This document shows positions 1 through 8,417 of a stretch of DNA of 64,000 nt, piece after piece. Made by a program: the position numbers and the translations under genes. A model generated the notes under the pieces. The model was not told the origin of the DNA and made no database searches. It worked only from the letters and a program-made list of their open reading frames with translations. This DNA comes from Spongiactinospora sp. TRM90649 (GTDB lineage: Bacteria; Actinomycetota; Actinomycetes; Streptosporangiales; Streptosporangiaceae), in assembly GCF_029382225.1 (NCBI RefSeq), contig NZ_JARLTC010000007.1, forward strand, positions 1 through 64,000. Reading direction: 5' to 3'. Each line of letters begins with the position of its first letter. Within the stretch, counting starts at the first letter, position 1.

Positions 1-97
1 CCCCCACCGGGCCGGGGCGGCCCGGCCCCCGGCGGGGGCCCCGGCGGCGACCGGTCGGGATCAGGCGCCATCCATGACACGAGCGGAGGAAGCGGGC

Positions 98-1294
98 GTG
101 ACGCAGACGGAGTTCCGGCGGGCACAGACGTTGACGCTCTATTGGCACGAGGGAGAGCTGACCGCCGAGAATTACCTGGAGAGCCGTTCCACCGACGCGG
201 AGACCGACAACGCGGTGGCCGTGGACGTGCAGGCACTGGCCCTCCTGGAGCACTTCACCGACTGGTCGACGGTGGAGAAGGTGGCCGCCGGGCTCGGTGA
301 ATTCGACACGGGTTCAGTGCGCGAGGCCGTCCTTGCCCTGGCCGAAGCCGGGTTGCTGCTCGACCGGGACGGCGCGCGGCGCGAGGAGCGGTTCCTGCGG
401 GCCTGGCGCGACTGGGGCGAGGAGGCCAGATTCTTCCACTTCGGCACCCGCAACACCATCTACACCGGAGACGGCGTGGACCAGCGCCGCGCGGACGCCC
501 GGTGGATACGGCAGACCGGCGGTACGCCTCCGGCCATCTTCAAGTCGTATCCGGAAGCGCCGCGGGTCTACCTGCCGCGGATGTTCCTGCCGCTGTCGGA
601 TCAGTTCGGAGAGGTGTTGACGCGACGGCGGACGCACCGGGTGTTCACGGGCGAGCCGGTGAGCCTGGCGCAGTTGTCCATGGCGCTGTTCTACACCTTC
701 GCGCCGATGCAGCTCTACGACGCCGGAGACCTGGGCACGCTGATACTGAAGACGAGCCCCTGTGGAGGCGCCCGGCACGAGTTCGAGGGTTACGTGGCGA
801 TCCTCGACGTCGAGGACGTTCCGCCCGGCCTCTACCACTACAACGCTGAGGCGCACGCGCTGGAACTCGTCGATGCGGAATTCGACCGTGCGCGGCTGCA
901 CCGTCTGACGTTCGAATCGGAGATGTGCACGCCGTCGGCCTTCGTTTGTTTCGTGACCGCCGTGTTCGAACGGACCATGTACAAGTACCGGCATTCGCGG
1001 GCGCTGCGGGTGACGCTGCTGTCGGCCGGACATCTGGGGCAGACCTTCGTGCTGACATCGACCGCGGTCGGACTCGGCGCCTGGCAGAGCGCGGCGTTCC
1101 GCGACGAGGAAGTCGACGAGGCGCTCGGCGTGGACGGATTCTCCGAAGGGGTGCTGTACATGTTCGGCGCCGGGGTGCCCGAACTGGACGACACCGGGAT
1201 GCCCGCCGGGACCAACCGGGCCGGGCTGACCGATCCGACGCGGCTCGTCGCGGCCCACCGGGCCGTCGATCCGGCGGGTGGCGCTGACGGGTGA
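98..1294 (+). CDS. SagB-type peptide azoline dehydrogenase
   Basis: Flavin-dependent dehydrogenase of the SagB/ThcOx (nitroreductase-fold) family. In azole RiPP pathways this family oxidises azolines made by a YcaO enzyme to aromatic azoles. Residues 1-100 form a winged-helix-like N-terminal segment. The nitroreductase domain starts near residue 155, with the FMN-contacting RRRTHRVF at about 176-183 and the family motif SPCGGARH at about 220-227 (usually SPSGGARH). GTG at 98 is preferred because GGAGGA lies 7 bases upstream; an in-frame ATG at 74 has no clear ribosome site. It heads a tight plus-strand operon with an MFS exporter and an importer, and its natural partner YcaO lies at 9457-11307. 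The substrate (the peptide at 11375-11479) is inferred from neighbourhood. Confidence 0.85.
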   Translation: MTQTEFRRAQTLTLYWHEGELTAENYLESRSTDAETDNAVAVDVQALALLEHFTDWSTVEKVAAGLGEFDTGSVREAVLALAEAGLLLDRDGARREERFLRAWRDWGEEARFFHFGTRNTIYTGDGVDQRRADARWIRQTGGTPPAIFKSYPEAPRVYLPRMFLPLSDQFGEVLTRRRTHRVFTGEPVSLAQLSMALFYTFAPMQLYDAGDLGTLILKTSPCGGARHEFEGYVAILDVEDVPPGLYHYNAEAHALELVDAEFDRARLHRLTFESEMCTPSAFVCFVTAVFERTMYKYRHSRALRVTLLSAGHLGQTFVLTSTAVGLGAWQSAAFRDEEVDEALGVDGFSEGVLYMFGAGVPELDDTGMPAGTNRAGLTDPTRLVAAHRAVDPAGGADG

Positions 1295-2547
1295 GCGGCT
1301 CGGTCGCGGCGTACCGGCGGCTGTGGCGGCACCGATGGGTGCCCGCACTGCTGCTGGTGGGCGTGTGCGCCCGGGTACCCCTGCAGGCGTACGTCTTCGC
1401 GGTGCTCCTGCTGACGGTGGAGCGGACCGGCTCCTACCCGGTGGCGGGCGTGGTGACCGCCGCGACCGGCATCGCCTACGCCGTCGCAGTGCCGGTCCAC
1501 GGACGGCTCGTCGACCGGTTCGGGCAGACCTGGCCGCTGCGGATCGCGTCCGCCGTCAACGCCGTCGCCTTCACCGGCCTGCTGGTGAGCGCCGAAGTCC
1601 GGCCGACGGCGGGACTCCTCGCCGGGTGGGCCGCCGCGGTCGGGCTGTCCCTTCCCCCGGTGGCCGCCTCCGCGCGAGCGCTGTGGTCGCGGGTGATCGA
1701 CGATGAGGCGGTACGGCGTACCGCGCTGGCGGTGGACGCCATGGTGCTCGACATCGCGTTGATCATCGGGCCGTTGCTGGTCACCGCCGTCAGCGCGGCG
1801 GTAGGGCCGGGCTGGGCGGTGGGCGGCTGCGCGGTGGTGCTGCTCGGCGGCACCCTGTGGTTCAGCACGCTGCCGCCTTCACGGTCCTGGACACCGGCTC
1901 GGCGCGGGGGCGGACTGGCCGGTCCGCTACGGTCGCCGGGCATCGTCGTCCTGCTAGTCGTCTCCCTGCTCACCGGGGCACTGCTCGGGGTCGCGCGAAT
2001 CGGCTTCGTGGAGTTCGCCGACGAGTTCGCCGACGGGGCCGCGGGCGGGCTGGGGCTTGCGGCCTTCGGCGCGGGGAGTCTGCTGGGCGGACTGGCGTAC
2101 GGCGCGCGGTCCTGGCGGTGGGACGCCGCCATGCGGATGCGGGTGATCCTCGCCGGATACGCGTGCGGCGTCGGGGCACTCGCCCTGGCGCCGAACATCC
2201 CGGTGCTGGTCGCGCTGTCGCTGCCCGCCGGCTTCTTCCTCGCTCCCTTGGTCATCTGCACCTTCGAACTCATTGGCCGCTGCGCCCCTGAAGGCACCTT
2301 GACCGAGGCCTTCGCCTGGGGCATCACGGCCACCTTCGCCGGGTCGGCACTGGGCAACGTCGTCGCCGGCGCGCTGGCGGGCGCTGAGTTGTCCCCAGGC
2401 ATCGCGTTCGCCGTCGCCGCGGGCTTCGCCGTACTGGCCGCCGCCATCGTCACCGCCGGCACCAAGGCCCTCGCCGACCGGAGCACCCACGAGGCCGCCG
2501 TCCCGACGGCGAGCGGTACCGATGACATCGCTGAGAAGGGCTCCTGA
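1291..2547 (+). CDS. MFS transporter, probable peptide/metallophore exporter
   Basis: Major facilitator superfamily membrane protein of 418 residues with about 12 hydrophobic segments. The loop between the second and third segments carries the MFS motif-A-like GRLVDRFGQ (about residues 70-78). Its GTG start overlaps the stop of the SagB gene (GTGA) and its stop overlaps the next ATG (TGATG), so the genes are translationally coupled. Placed between a peptide dehydrogenase and a metallophore-type binding protein, it most likely moves the peptide product. Direction cannot be read from the sequence; YbtX-like MFS proteins of metallophore clusters are a precedent for an uptake role. Confidence 0.82.
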   Translation: MSGSVAAYRRLWRHRWVPALLLVGVCARVPLQAYVFAVLLLTVERTGSYPVAGVVTAATGIAYAVAVPVHGRLVDRFGQTWPLRIASAVNAVAFTGLLVSAEVRPTAGLLAGWAAAVGLSLPPVAASARALWSRVIDDEAVRRTALAVDAMVLDIALIIGPLLVTAVSAAVGPGWAVGGCAVVLLGGTLWFSTLPPSRSWTPARRGGGLAGPLRSPGIVVLLVVSLLTGALLGVARIGFVEFADEFADGAAGGLGLAAFGAGSLLGGLAYGARSWRWDAAMRMRVILAGYACGVGALALAPNIPVLVALSLPAGFFLAPLVICTFELIGRCAPEGTLTEAFAWGITATFAGSALGNVVAGALAGAELSPGIAFAVAAGFAVLAAAIVTAGTKALADRSTHEAAVPTASGTDDIAEKGS

Positions 2548-3608
2548 TGCACGTGCTCGCAAGCCGCTCCGCCCGCGTCGTCGCGGCGGTGGCGGCAGTT
2601 CTCCTGGCGGTCGGCTGCGCCGGTGCTTCCCGGCAGCCGGTCAGGGCCGCCGGGACACCCGGCTTCGCTTCGGTCACCGTCCGCGACTGCGGCGGAGTCG
2701 AATCGGTGATCAGCTCACCGCCCAGGCGAGCGGTGGTGCTGACGCCGAGCGTTCTGGAACTACTGCTCTGGCTCGACCTCGGCGACCGGGTGGCGGCGAC
2801 CGGGCAGCAGCCCAGGCCCGGCGCTCTGCCACCGCGGTTCGCCCAGCAGGCCGCCGCGATTCCCGCACTGTCCGGCAAGTACACGGCGGGCAGCGGCTAC
2901 CAGCCCGTGCCGCGCGAGGAACTGCTGTCCGCACAGCCCGACCTGGTCCTCGGCGGCTTCGCCAGCAACTTCGAGGCCGCGGGCGCGGTGTCCCAGGAGA
3001 AGCTGGCCGCGGACGGGATACCGTCCTACCTGGCCCTCTCCACCGCGTGCGAGTCCGCGGTCACCGCACCGCAGACCGGCTTCGAGCTGGTGTGGCGCGA
3101 TCTGGAGAACCTCGGCCGGATCTTCGGCGTGCCGGAACGGGCGGCGAAGGTCGTCGCCGGGATGAAGCAGAAGATCGCCCCGCTCCGGGCACGGGTGGAG
3201 AAGGCCGAACGGCCCACCGTGTTCCCGTTCGAGTTCGACGAGGGCACCGGTACGCCGTACGCGCCGGGCAACCGGCAGACGATCAACGCGGTCATCGAGA
3301 CCGCCGGGGGGCGCAATGTCTTCGGTGACCAGGACAAGGCGTACACCAAGGTCGGCTGGGAGGAGGTCGTGGCCCGCGACCCGGAGGTCATCCTGATCGT
3401 GATCTATGACAAGGGCGATCCCGCCGCCAACGACGTACGTTTCACCGAAGCCGAGAAGTTCCTCACCGGCAGCCAGGCGTTGCGCGGAGTGCGGGCAGTG
3501 ACCGGCAAGCGCTTCGCCCGGCTGGTCTACGAATCGGCCTCGGTGGGCGGCGTGCGCAATGCCGACGCCGTGGTCGAACTCGCCGGGCAGTTGCACCCAG
3601 CCGGATGA
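2547..3608 (+). CDS. Metallophore-type ABC substrate-binding lipoprotein (importer 1)
   Basis: Periplasmic-binding-protein-like lipoprotein of the FepB/BtuF class (helical-backbone fold), 353 residues. A signal peptide ends in the lipobox LLAVGC with acylated Cys24. The mature protein keeps the class features VRDCGG and PPRRAVVLTPS near the start and a conserved C-terminal helix region ending in VVELAGQL. It is coupled by overlap to the MFS gene before it and the FecCD permease after it (ATGA). It resembles the two other binding proteins in this window (14170-15177 and 20908-21918), all with an N/D-C-G motif shortly after the signal. The ligand is inferred to be a metal-peptide or related chelate. 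Confidence 0.87.
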   Translation: MHVLASRSARVVAAVAAVLLAVGCAGASRQPVRAAGTPGFASVTVRDCGGVESVISSPPRRAVVLTPSVLELLLWLDLGDRVAATGQQPRPGALPPRFAQQAAAIPALSGKYTAGSGYQPVPREELLSAQPDLVLGGFASNFEAAGAVSQEKLAADGIPSYLALSTACESAVTAPQTGFELVWRDLENLGRIFGVPERAAKVVAGMKQKIAPLRARVEKAERPTVFPFEFDEGTGTPYAPGNRQTINAVIETAGGRNVFGDQDKAYTKVGWEEVVARDPEVILIVIYDKGDPAANDVRFTEAEKFLTGSQALRGVRAVTGKRFARLVYESASVGGVRNADAVVELAGQLHPAG

Positions 3609-4690
3609 CGACTCTCAAGCCCGGCGCGGTGGTGACGTCGGCTTCTTCCCGTCAGCGCCGCCATACCGCGCGGGTCGCGTACTCCGTTCTGCTCTGCGTG
3701 CTGATGGCGGGCCTGGCCGTTTCGGTACTGCTCGGCACGGTGGATGTACCCGTGGGCACGGTGGGCCGCATCGTGGTCTGGCACCTGACCGGCCAGGGTG
3801 ATCCCGCCACCTGGACCGTCAGCCAGGACGCCGTGGTGTGGAACCTGCGGCTGCCGAGGGCGCTGCTGGCCGCGCTGGTCGGCGCGGGACTCGCCATATC
3901 GGGGGCCGCCACCCAGGCGCTCGTGCGCAACCCGCTGGCCGACCCCTACGTCCTGGGCCTGACCTACGGAGCGGCCGTGGGAGCGGTGGCGGTGATCATC
4001 ACCGGGGTGGCCCCGCTCGGCGGCGCGTCGACCGGCATCGCCGCCTTCCTCGGCGCGCTCGGCGCGTTCGCCGTCGTCTACACCCTCGCTCGGACGGGAG
4101 GCACCCTTGCCCCGTTGCGACTGATCCTTTCCGGCATGGCCGTCACCTACGCGCTGTCCGGCATCACCAGCTTCCTGGTGCTGCAGGCCGACGACCCCGG
4201 CACCACCCATTCGGTACTGTTCTGGCTCTTCGGCAGTCTGGCGGAGGCGAGCTGGGCCGCACTCGGACTGCCCGCCGTCGTGCTGGCCGTGACGATCGTC
4301 GCTATGTTCGCGCAGGCCAGACCGCTCAACGCGCTACTGCTCGGCGACGAGACCGCCGCCGGGCTCGGCATTCCCGCAGCCCGGCTCCGCCGGTACCTGT
4401 TCCTGCTCATCACCCTGCTCACCGGTGTGATGGTCGCGCTCGCCGGAGGGGTCGGCTTCATCGGTCTCATCGTGCCGCATGCCGCGCGACTGCTCGTGGG
4501 CAGCGACCACCGCAGGCTGCTGCCCGTGGCGGCCCTCGCCGGAGCGGGCTTCCTCGTCCTCGTGGACATCGCCGCGCGAACCGCCCTGCACCCACAGGAA
4601 CTGCCCGTCGGGATCGTCACCAGCGTCATCGGCGCTCCGCTGTTCCTCTGGCTCGTCCACACCCGCGCCCGCGACACCACCGGACTGTGA
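3605..4690 (+). CDS. FecCD-family ABC permease (importer 1)
   Basis: Inner-membrane permease of the BtuC/FecCD family, 361 residues, about 10 transmembrane segments. Diagnostic stretches are LPRALLAALVGAGLA, QALVRNPLADPYVLGL, and near the end GLIVPHAARLLVGSDHRRLLP, which forms the coupling helix contacting the ATPase. Start overlaps the stop of the binding protein gene. It forms the channel of importer 1 with the lipoprotein at 2547 and the ATPase at 4698. Confidence 0.9.
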   Translation: MTTLKPGAVVTSASSRQRRHTARVAYSVLLCVLMAGLAVSVLLGTVDVPVGTVGRIVVWHLTGQGDPATWTVSQDAVVWNLRLPRALLAALVGAGLAISGAATQALVRNPLADPYVLGLTYGAAVGAVAVIITGVAPLGGASTGIAAFLGALGAFAVVYTLARTGGTLAPLRLILSGMAVTYALSGITSFLVLQADDPGTTHSVLFWLFGSLAEASWAALGLPAVVLAVTIVAMFAQARPLNALLLGDETAAGLGIPAARLRRYLFLLITLLTGVMVALAGGVGFIGLIVPHAARLLVGSDHRRLLPVAALAGAGFLVLVDIAARTALHPQELPVGIVTSVIGAPLFLWLVHTRARDTTGL

Positions 4691-4697
4691 CCTCACG

Positions 4698-5501
4698 ATG
4701 ACCAGCCTGGACCTGCACGACGTGCACATCACCATCGGCGGGACGCCGATCGTCACCGGTGTCGATCTCAGCGTCCCGGCCGGGCGGCGAGTCGGGGTCA
4801 TCGGCCCCAACGGCAGCGGCAAGAGCACCCTGCTGCGCGCCGTGTACCGGCACCTGCCCCTCGCCAGGGGGAGCATCACCGTGGGCGGCGAGGACCTGCT
4901 GCGGCTCAAGCCACGCCGCGCCGCCCGGTTGATCGCCGTCATGCCCCAGGAGACGCGGTCCGACTTCGACGTCACCGTCTGGGAAATGGCCGCGATCGGC
5001 CGCACTCCCCACAAGCGGCCCTTCGCTGCCGACACCGCCGAGGACGTCGCCATCATCGACGACGCGCTCACCCGCGCCGGAGTCGGCCATCTCGCCCACC
5101 GTCACTTCGCCACCCTTTCCGGCGGCGAGAAACAGCGGGTCCTGCTCGCCCGTGCGCTGGCCCAGCAAGCATCCCTGCTCGTGCTGGACGAGCCCACCAA
5201 CCACCTCGACGTTCGTCACCAGTTCGAGCTGCTCGACCTGGTGACGGCCGCCGGCACGACGGTCCTCGCCGCCCTGCACGATCTCAACCTGGCCGCCGCC
5301 TACTGCGACCACCTTTACGTCCTGCGCGCGGGACGCGTAGTGGCGCACGGGCCACCGGACGAGGTCCTCACACCGCGACTCGTCGGCGAGGTGTTCGGTG
5401 TCGACGCCCACATCACCACCACCCCGGACACCGGCGCCCCCCACCTCATCCTCCGCCCTCGGGGCGCCACCGACGCGCCCCGAGGCCCGGAGGTCGAATG
5501 A
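4698..5501 (+). CDS. Metallophore-type ABC ATPase (importer 1)
   Basis: ATP-binding subunit of the FepC/BtuD type, 267 residues. Walker A GPNGSGKST, Q-loop MPQETRSDFD, signature LSGGEKQ, Walker B LLVLDEPTNHLD and H-loop ALHDLNLAA are all intact. ATG at 4698 was chosen because it starts 7 bases after the permease stop; the open frame extends upstream only inside the permease gene. The region after the Q-loop (TVWEMAAIGRTPHK) is shared with the ATPase at 12276-13091, showing close paralogy. Last gene of the plus operon, followed 18 bases later by the end of the convergent sigma factor gene. Confidence 0.9.
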   Translation: MTSLDLHDVHITIGGTPIVTGVDLSVPAGRRVGVIGPNGSGKSTLLRAVYRHLPLARGSITVGGEDLLRLKPRRAARLIAVMPQETRSDFDVTVWEMAAIGRTPHKRPFAADTAEDVAIIDDALTRAGVGHLAHRHFATLSGGEKQRVLLARALAQQASLLVLDEPTNHLDVRHQFELLDLVTAAGTTVLAALHDLNLAAAYCDHLYVLRAGRVVAHGPPDEVLTPRLVGEVFGVDAHITTTPDTGAPHLILRPRGATDAPRGPEVE

Positions 5502-5519
5502 GCGACCTGCCGACACCGC

Positions 5520-6107
5520 TCAAGCGGCGCGGTCGGCAGCTCGCAGTGACGCCGCCAACTGGTCACGAGCGCGGGCGACCCGGGACCGCACAGTGCCGAT
5601 CGGACAGCCGAGCAGCGCGGCGGCCTCCGCGTACGACAGGCCGATCAGTTGCGTGGTGACGAACGCCTCTCGCCGTTCCCGTGGAACCTCGTCGAGCAGT
5701 GCGGCGAGGACGACACCGTCCTCCAGGCCGGGTAACCCACGGGGACCGCACCGCTCCGCCGCGATCTGCCAGTCGGGCAGATCGGCGACGACCGGCCGCG
5801 CGGCGGCGGTACGGAAGCGGTCCATGACGACCCGCCGGGCTATGGAGATCAGCCAGACGCGGGCCGAGGACCGCCCGGCGAATCGCGGCAGGCTGCGCAA
5901 CGCCCGCAGGAAGGTCTCCTGAGCCAGGTCGTCGGCGGAGTGGTCGTCGGTGAGGTAGGCGACGAAGCGGCGCACGTCCCCGTAGGCGGCCTGGGCGAAG
6001 GCGGACAGGTGGGCGGCTTCCCCGGCACGCGCTTTCATGGCCAGGGCGGTCAGTTCTTCGTCAGCGGCGCCTCGCCGGTCGCCGTCGATCGCGGTCATGT
6101 CGTTCAT
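5520..6107 (-). CDS. ECF RNA polymerase sigma factor
   Basis: Small sigma-70-family factor, 195 residues. Region 2 includes SADDLAQETFLRALRSLPRF (DLxQETF motif). Region 4 contains the helix-turn-helix LIGLSYAEAAALLGCPIGTVRSRVARAR, here described as residues about 150-178. No anti-sigma gene is next to it. The gene at 6455-7003 lies upstream in the same direction, and a paralogue of that gene neighbours copper genes at 35.8-38.3 kb. A link to copper is therefore possible (mycobacterial SigC is a copper-related precedent), but nothing in the sequence proves it. The start is the ATG at 6107, preceded by AAGGG; ATG 6098 is an alternative. Confidence 0.88.
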   Translation of the reverse strand: MNDMTAIDGDRRGAADEELTALAMKARAGEAAHLSAFAQAAYGDVRRFVAYLTDDHSADDLAQETFLRALRSLPRFAGRSSARVWLISIARRVVMDRFRTAAARPVVADLPDWQIAAERCGPRGLPGLEDGVVLAALLDEVPRERREAFVTTQLIGLSYAEAAALLGCPIGTVRSRVARARDQLAASLRAADRAA

Positions 6108-6454
6108 CCCTTGCTAGTCGGAACGCGCGAAGGATCGGCGAAGGGCCGCTCGGCTGCGGCTCCCGGCTCTCGGCTCCGCACGATGAAAGATCGGCTGGGG
6201 AGTCGGGCATGGGGTCTTCGGCTGGAAGGGTGATCCCAGTCGTTGAGGCGCGGCGCCGCCGCACATGGCGGGATGCCCCCTGGGAGGACCACAGGGCATG
6301 CCGTGCCAGCCGAGGGGTGTTCCCGGCATCGTCTAGGAGACGGCCCAGCCCTCGGAACAGGCGATCACGCGGGGCGGCCCACTGTCAGCGTCGACCGGCG
6401 TGATGACCGGACGGCATGGGGGCTCCTCGATTGAGCCACCCGCCGGACGAACCG
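6108..6454. other. Intergenic, no convincing gene
   Basis: This stretch of about 350 bases holds several short overlapping open frames on both strands, but none has coherent codon use or recognisable similarity. On the minus strand a ten-codon frame (MPSGHHAGRR, 6385-6417) follows a good GAGGAG ribosome site, so a leader peptide or the frayed start of a broken gene is conceivable. The region presumably carries the promoter of the sigma factor gene. No clear operator or riboswitch was seen. Confidence 0.4.
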
Positions 6455-7003
6455 TCACGCGGCGTTGCACGCCGCCGGGGGACCGCGTCGATGGATCGCC
6501 GTGGTGACCATCGACAGCGAGGGAGACTCCGTCTCGCGCGGGGAGACGTCGTACCACGGGTGGCTGTCCTCAGACGGCAGGACCGATGGCCGACACCACA
6601 GGGAGATCGTCGGCCCGCCCCACAGCCGGAGCATTAGCCACAGTGCGCTTTCACCCCGATGGAGCCACCACCCGGTCAGGCCCGCCACAGCGAGGTGGAC
6701 GGCGGCCATTCCCGGTCCCGGGCCATCATGTCCATGTTCGGCGTGCGCTTCCGGCAGGGGCGCGCCCCAGGCGAACAACTGGTGCAGCGCGACCTGAGCC
6801 CCGATCGCGGCCGCCATGACGGTCTCCCGCCCACGTTGGCGTCCGGCGAGCGCGCAGGCGAGTGCGAACGTGCCCAAGAAGCCGAGCCCCAAAGCGGCGA
6901 GCGCTACCCTGCCACCCCCCGCGAATGCGTGACCCGCGGTCGTCACGGCGACACATACCACCGCGAACACGCCGCTTCGCACGAGACGTAAGGGCAACTC
7001 CAT
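6455..7003 (-). CDS. Small multi-pass membrane protein, paralogue of 35824-36387
   Basis: Predicted membrane protein of about 182 residues with four to five hydrophobic segments. It starts MELPLRLVRSGVFAVVCVAV. It shares its layout and many residues with the protein at 35824-36387: RLVRxxVFAVVCV at the start, GxQVALHxLF in the middle, a His-rich loop (HAEHGHDGPGPGMA here, HTHASTLAPGMG there), then the last membrane helix with GExALW. The His-rich periplasmic loop suggests metal contact. Its paralogue sits beside a copper chaperone and a Dyp peroxidase. ATG 7003 was chosen from the alignment to the paralogue; the open frame continues upstream to 7144 without a ribosome site. Confidence 0.65.
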   Translation of the reverse strand: MELPLRLVRSGVFAVVCVAVTTAGHAFAGGGRVALAALGLGFLGTFALACALAGRQRGRETVMAAAIGAQVALHQLFAWGAPLPEAHAEHGHDGPGPGMAAVHLAVAGLTGWWLHRGESALWLMLRLWGGPTISLWCRPSVLPSEDSHPWYDVSPRETESPSLSMVTTAIHRRGPPAACNAA

Positions 7004-7103
7004 GGGGAGCACGATGGCTATCGTCTCAGCCGACCGGCCCCTTGGGAAGAAGAATCTCGTGGTGCCGCCCGACGAACCGTGCTCCCCCAGGCGACGCTGA
7101 GAA

Positions 7104-8417
7104 TCAGACCAGCGCGAGCTCGCGGCGTAGCCGGAGGCGGGCACGCAGGAACAGCACGACGGTCAGCACGACGGAGAACGCGATCCACGCCACGTACAGT
7201 CCGGGCAGTCCCAGGCCCGCGTGGACGCCGAGGAACCAGCCCAGCGGGATGAGCACCAGGTAGTCGCCCGTGACGTTGGCGACCATCACGGACCGGGTGT
7301 CGCCGGTGGCGCGCAGGAAGCAGCCGTAGGCCATGGCGTACACCATCGGGGCCATGCTCACCAGCGCGAGCGGCACCGCCTGCCAGGCGAGTCCGGCCGT
7401 GTGCGCGTCCCCAGTGACCAGTGACAGCAACGGGCGGCCCAGCACCAGCGCGCAACCGGCCGGCACCGCGTACACGATCAGCAGGAGCCGGACGCCGGTG
7501 CGCCGCCACCGCTCGGCCCGCGCCGGGTCGCGTGCGCCGAGTTCGTGCCCGGCCCGGATGGTGATGGCGGCTGCGGCGGAGTTCATCACGGTGAAGACGA
7601 TGAGCAGCAGGTTGTCCACGATCCGGTAGGCGGCCAGTTCTGGGGTGCCCATCCGGGCCGCGAAGCCCGCGAGCAGCGCCTCGTTGAGGTAGCCGACGCC
7701 CATGGCGCTCATCTCCGGCCAGCCGATGCGCCACAGACCTCGCATCACTCCGGCGGCGTCGGCCTCCTCTCGCGTCTCGCGGGGGAGCCGGGCGCGGGCG
7801 TAGAGCAGCAGAAAGACGGTCCCGACGGCGGTGGCGGCGAGTGTGGCCACGGCCGCGCCCAGGACCCCGAGGCCGGCGGTGAAGATCAGCAGCAGGCCGA
7901 GCGGCAGGTTCACCACGTTGACCAGCACCGCGTTGTACATGGTCGCGCGGGTCACGCCGACGCCGGCGCAGGCGCTCTGCAGGGTGAAGGACGCGGCGGC
8001 GAACGGCACCGCGAACGCGAGCACGCGCAGGTAACCCGTGCCGGGCCCGATGAGTTCGGCCGAGGCCCCCAGCACGGTCAGCGCCGGTTCGGCGATCAGA
8101 TACAGAATCGCGCCGATGGCGACTCCGGCGCCGGCCGAGGCGATCAGACCGACCCGTACCACGCGGGCCACCGCCCCGGGCGTCCCCGCTCCGTGCCCCC
8201 GGGCGACCATGATCTGGACGGCGGTCGCCCAGCCCCGCACGATCACCAGGGCGATCAGATAGATGGGGGCGGCGAGCGCGAAGGCGCCCAGCGCCTGGGT
8301 GGACGACCGGGCCAGCAGGACCGTGTCCACGATGTTGACGATGATCTGCGTCAGCCCGGCCACCAGCAGCGGCATGGCCAGCGCCCAAAGACGCCTGACG
8401 GACGGCTCTTCGCTCAC
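7104..8417 (-). CDS. MATE-family efflux transporter
   Basis: Multidrug and toxin extrusion family transporter of 437 residues and 12 predicted membrane segments in two homologous halves. It begins VRRLWALAMPLLVAGLTQ, typical of MATE helix 1. The GTG start at 8417 overlaps the stop of the LLM gene upstream (GTGA). The open frame runs on upstream in frame as an artefact of the LLM gene. As last gene of the minus-strand RiPP operon it is a good candidate to export the mature peptide; drug export is the alternative. Confidence 0.85.
   Translation of the reverse strand: MSEEPSVRRLWALAMPLLVAGLTQIIVNIVDTVLLARSSTQALGAFALAAPIYLIALVIVRGWATAVQIMVARGHGAGTPGAVARVVRVGLIASAGAGVAIGAILYLIAEPALTVLGASAELIGPGTGYLRVLAFAVPFAAASFTLQSACAGVGVTRATMYNAVLVNVVNLPLGLLLIFTAGLGVLGAAVATLAATAVGTVFLLLYARARLPRETREEADAAGVMRGLWRIGWPEMSAMGVGYLNEALLAGFAARMGTPELAAYRIVDNLLLIVFTVMNSAAAAITIRAGHELGARDPARAERWRRTGVRLLLIVYAVPAGCALVLGRPLLSLVTGDAHTAGLAWQAVPLALVSMAPMVYAMAYGCFLRATGDTRSVMVANVTGDYLVLIPLGWFLGVHAGLGLPGLYVAWIAFSVVLTVVLFLRARLRLRRELALV

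Noticed and set aside
314..1348. 344-codon minus-strand frame over the SagB gene
   Set aside because: Shadow frame: Arg/Gly-rich composition, no motifs, and antisense to a recognisable enzyme.
6385..6417. Ten-codon frame MPSGHHAGRR as a leader peptide
   Set aside because: Good ribosome site, but no downstream attenuator and no coupling to a gene on that strand could be shown.
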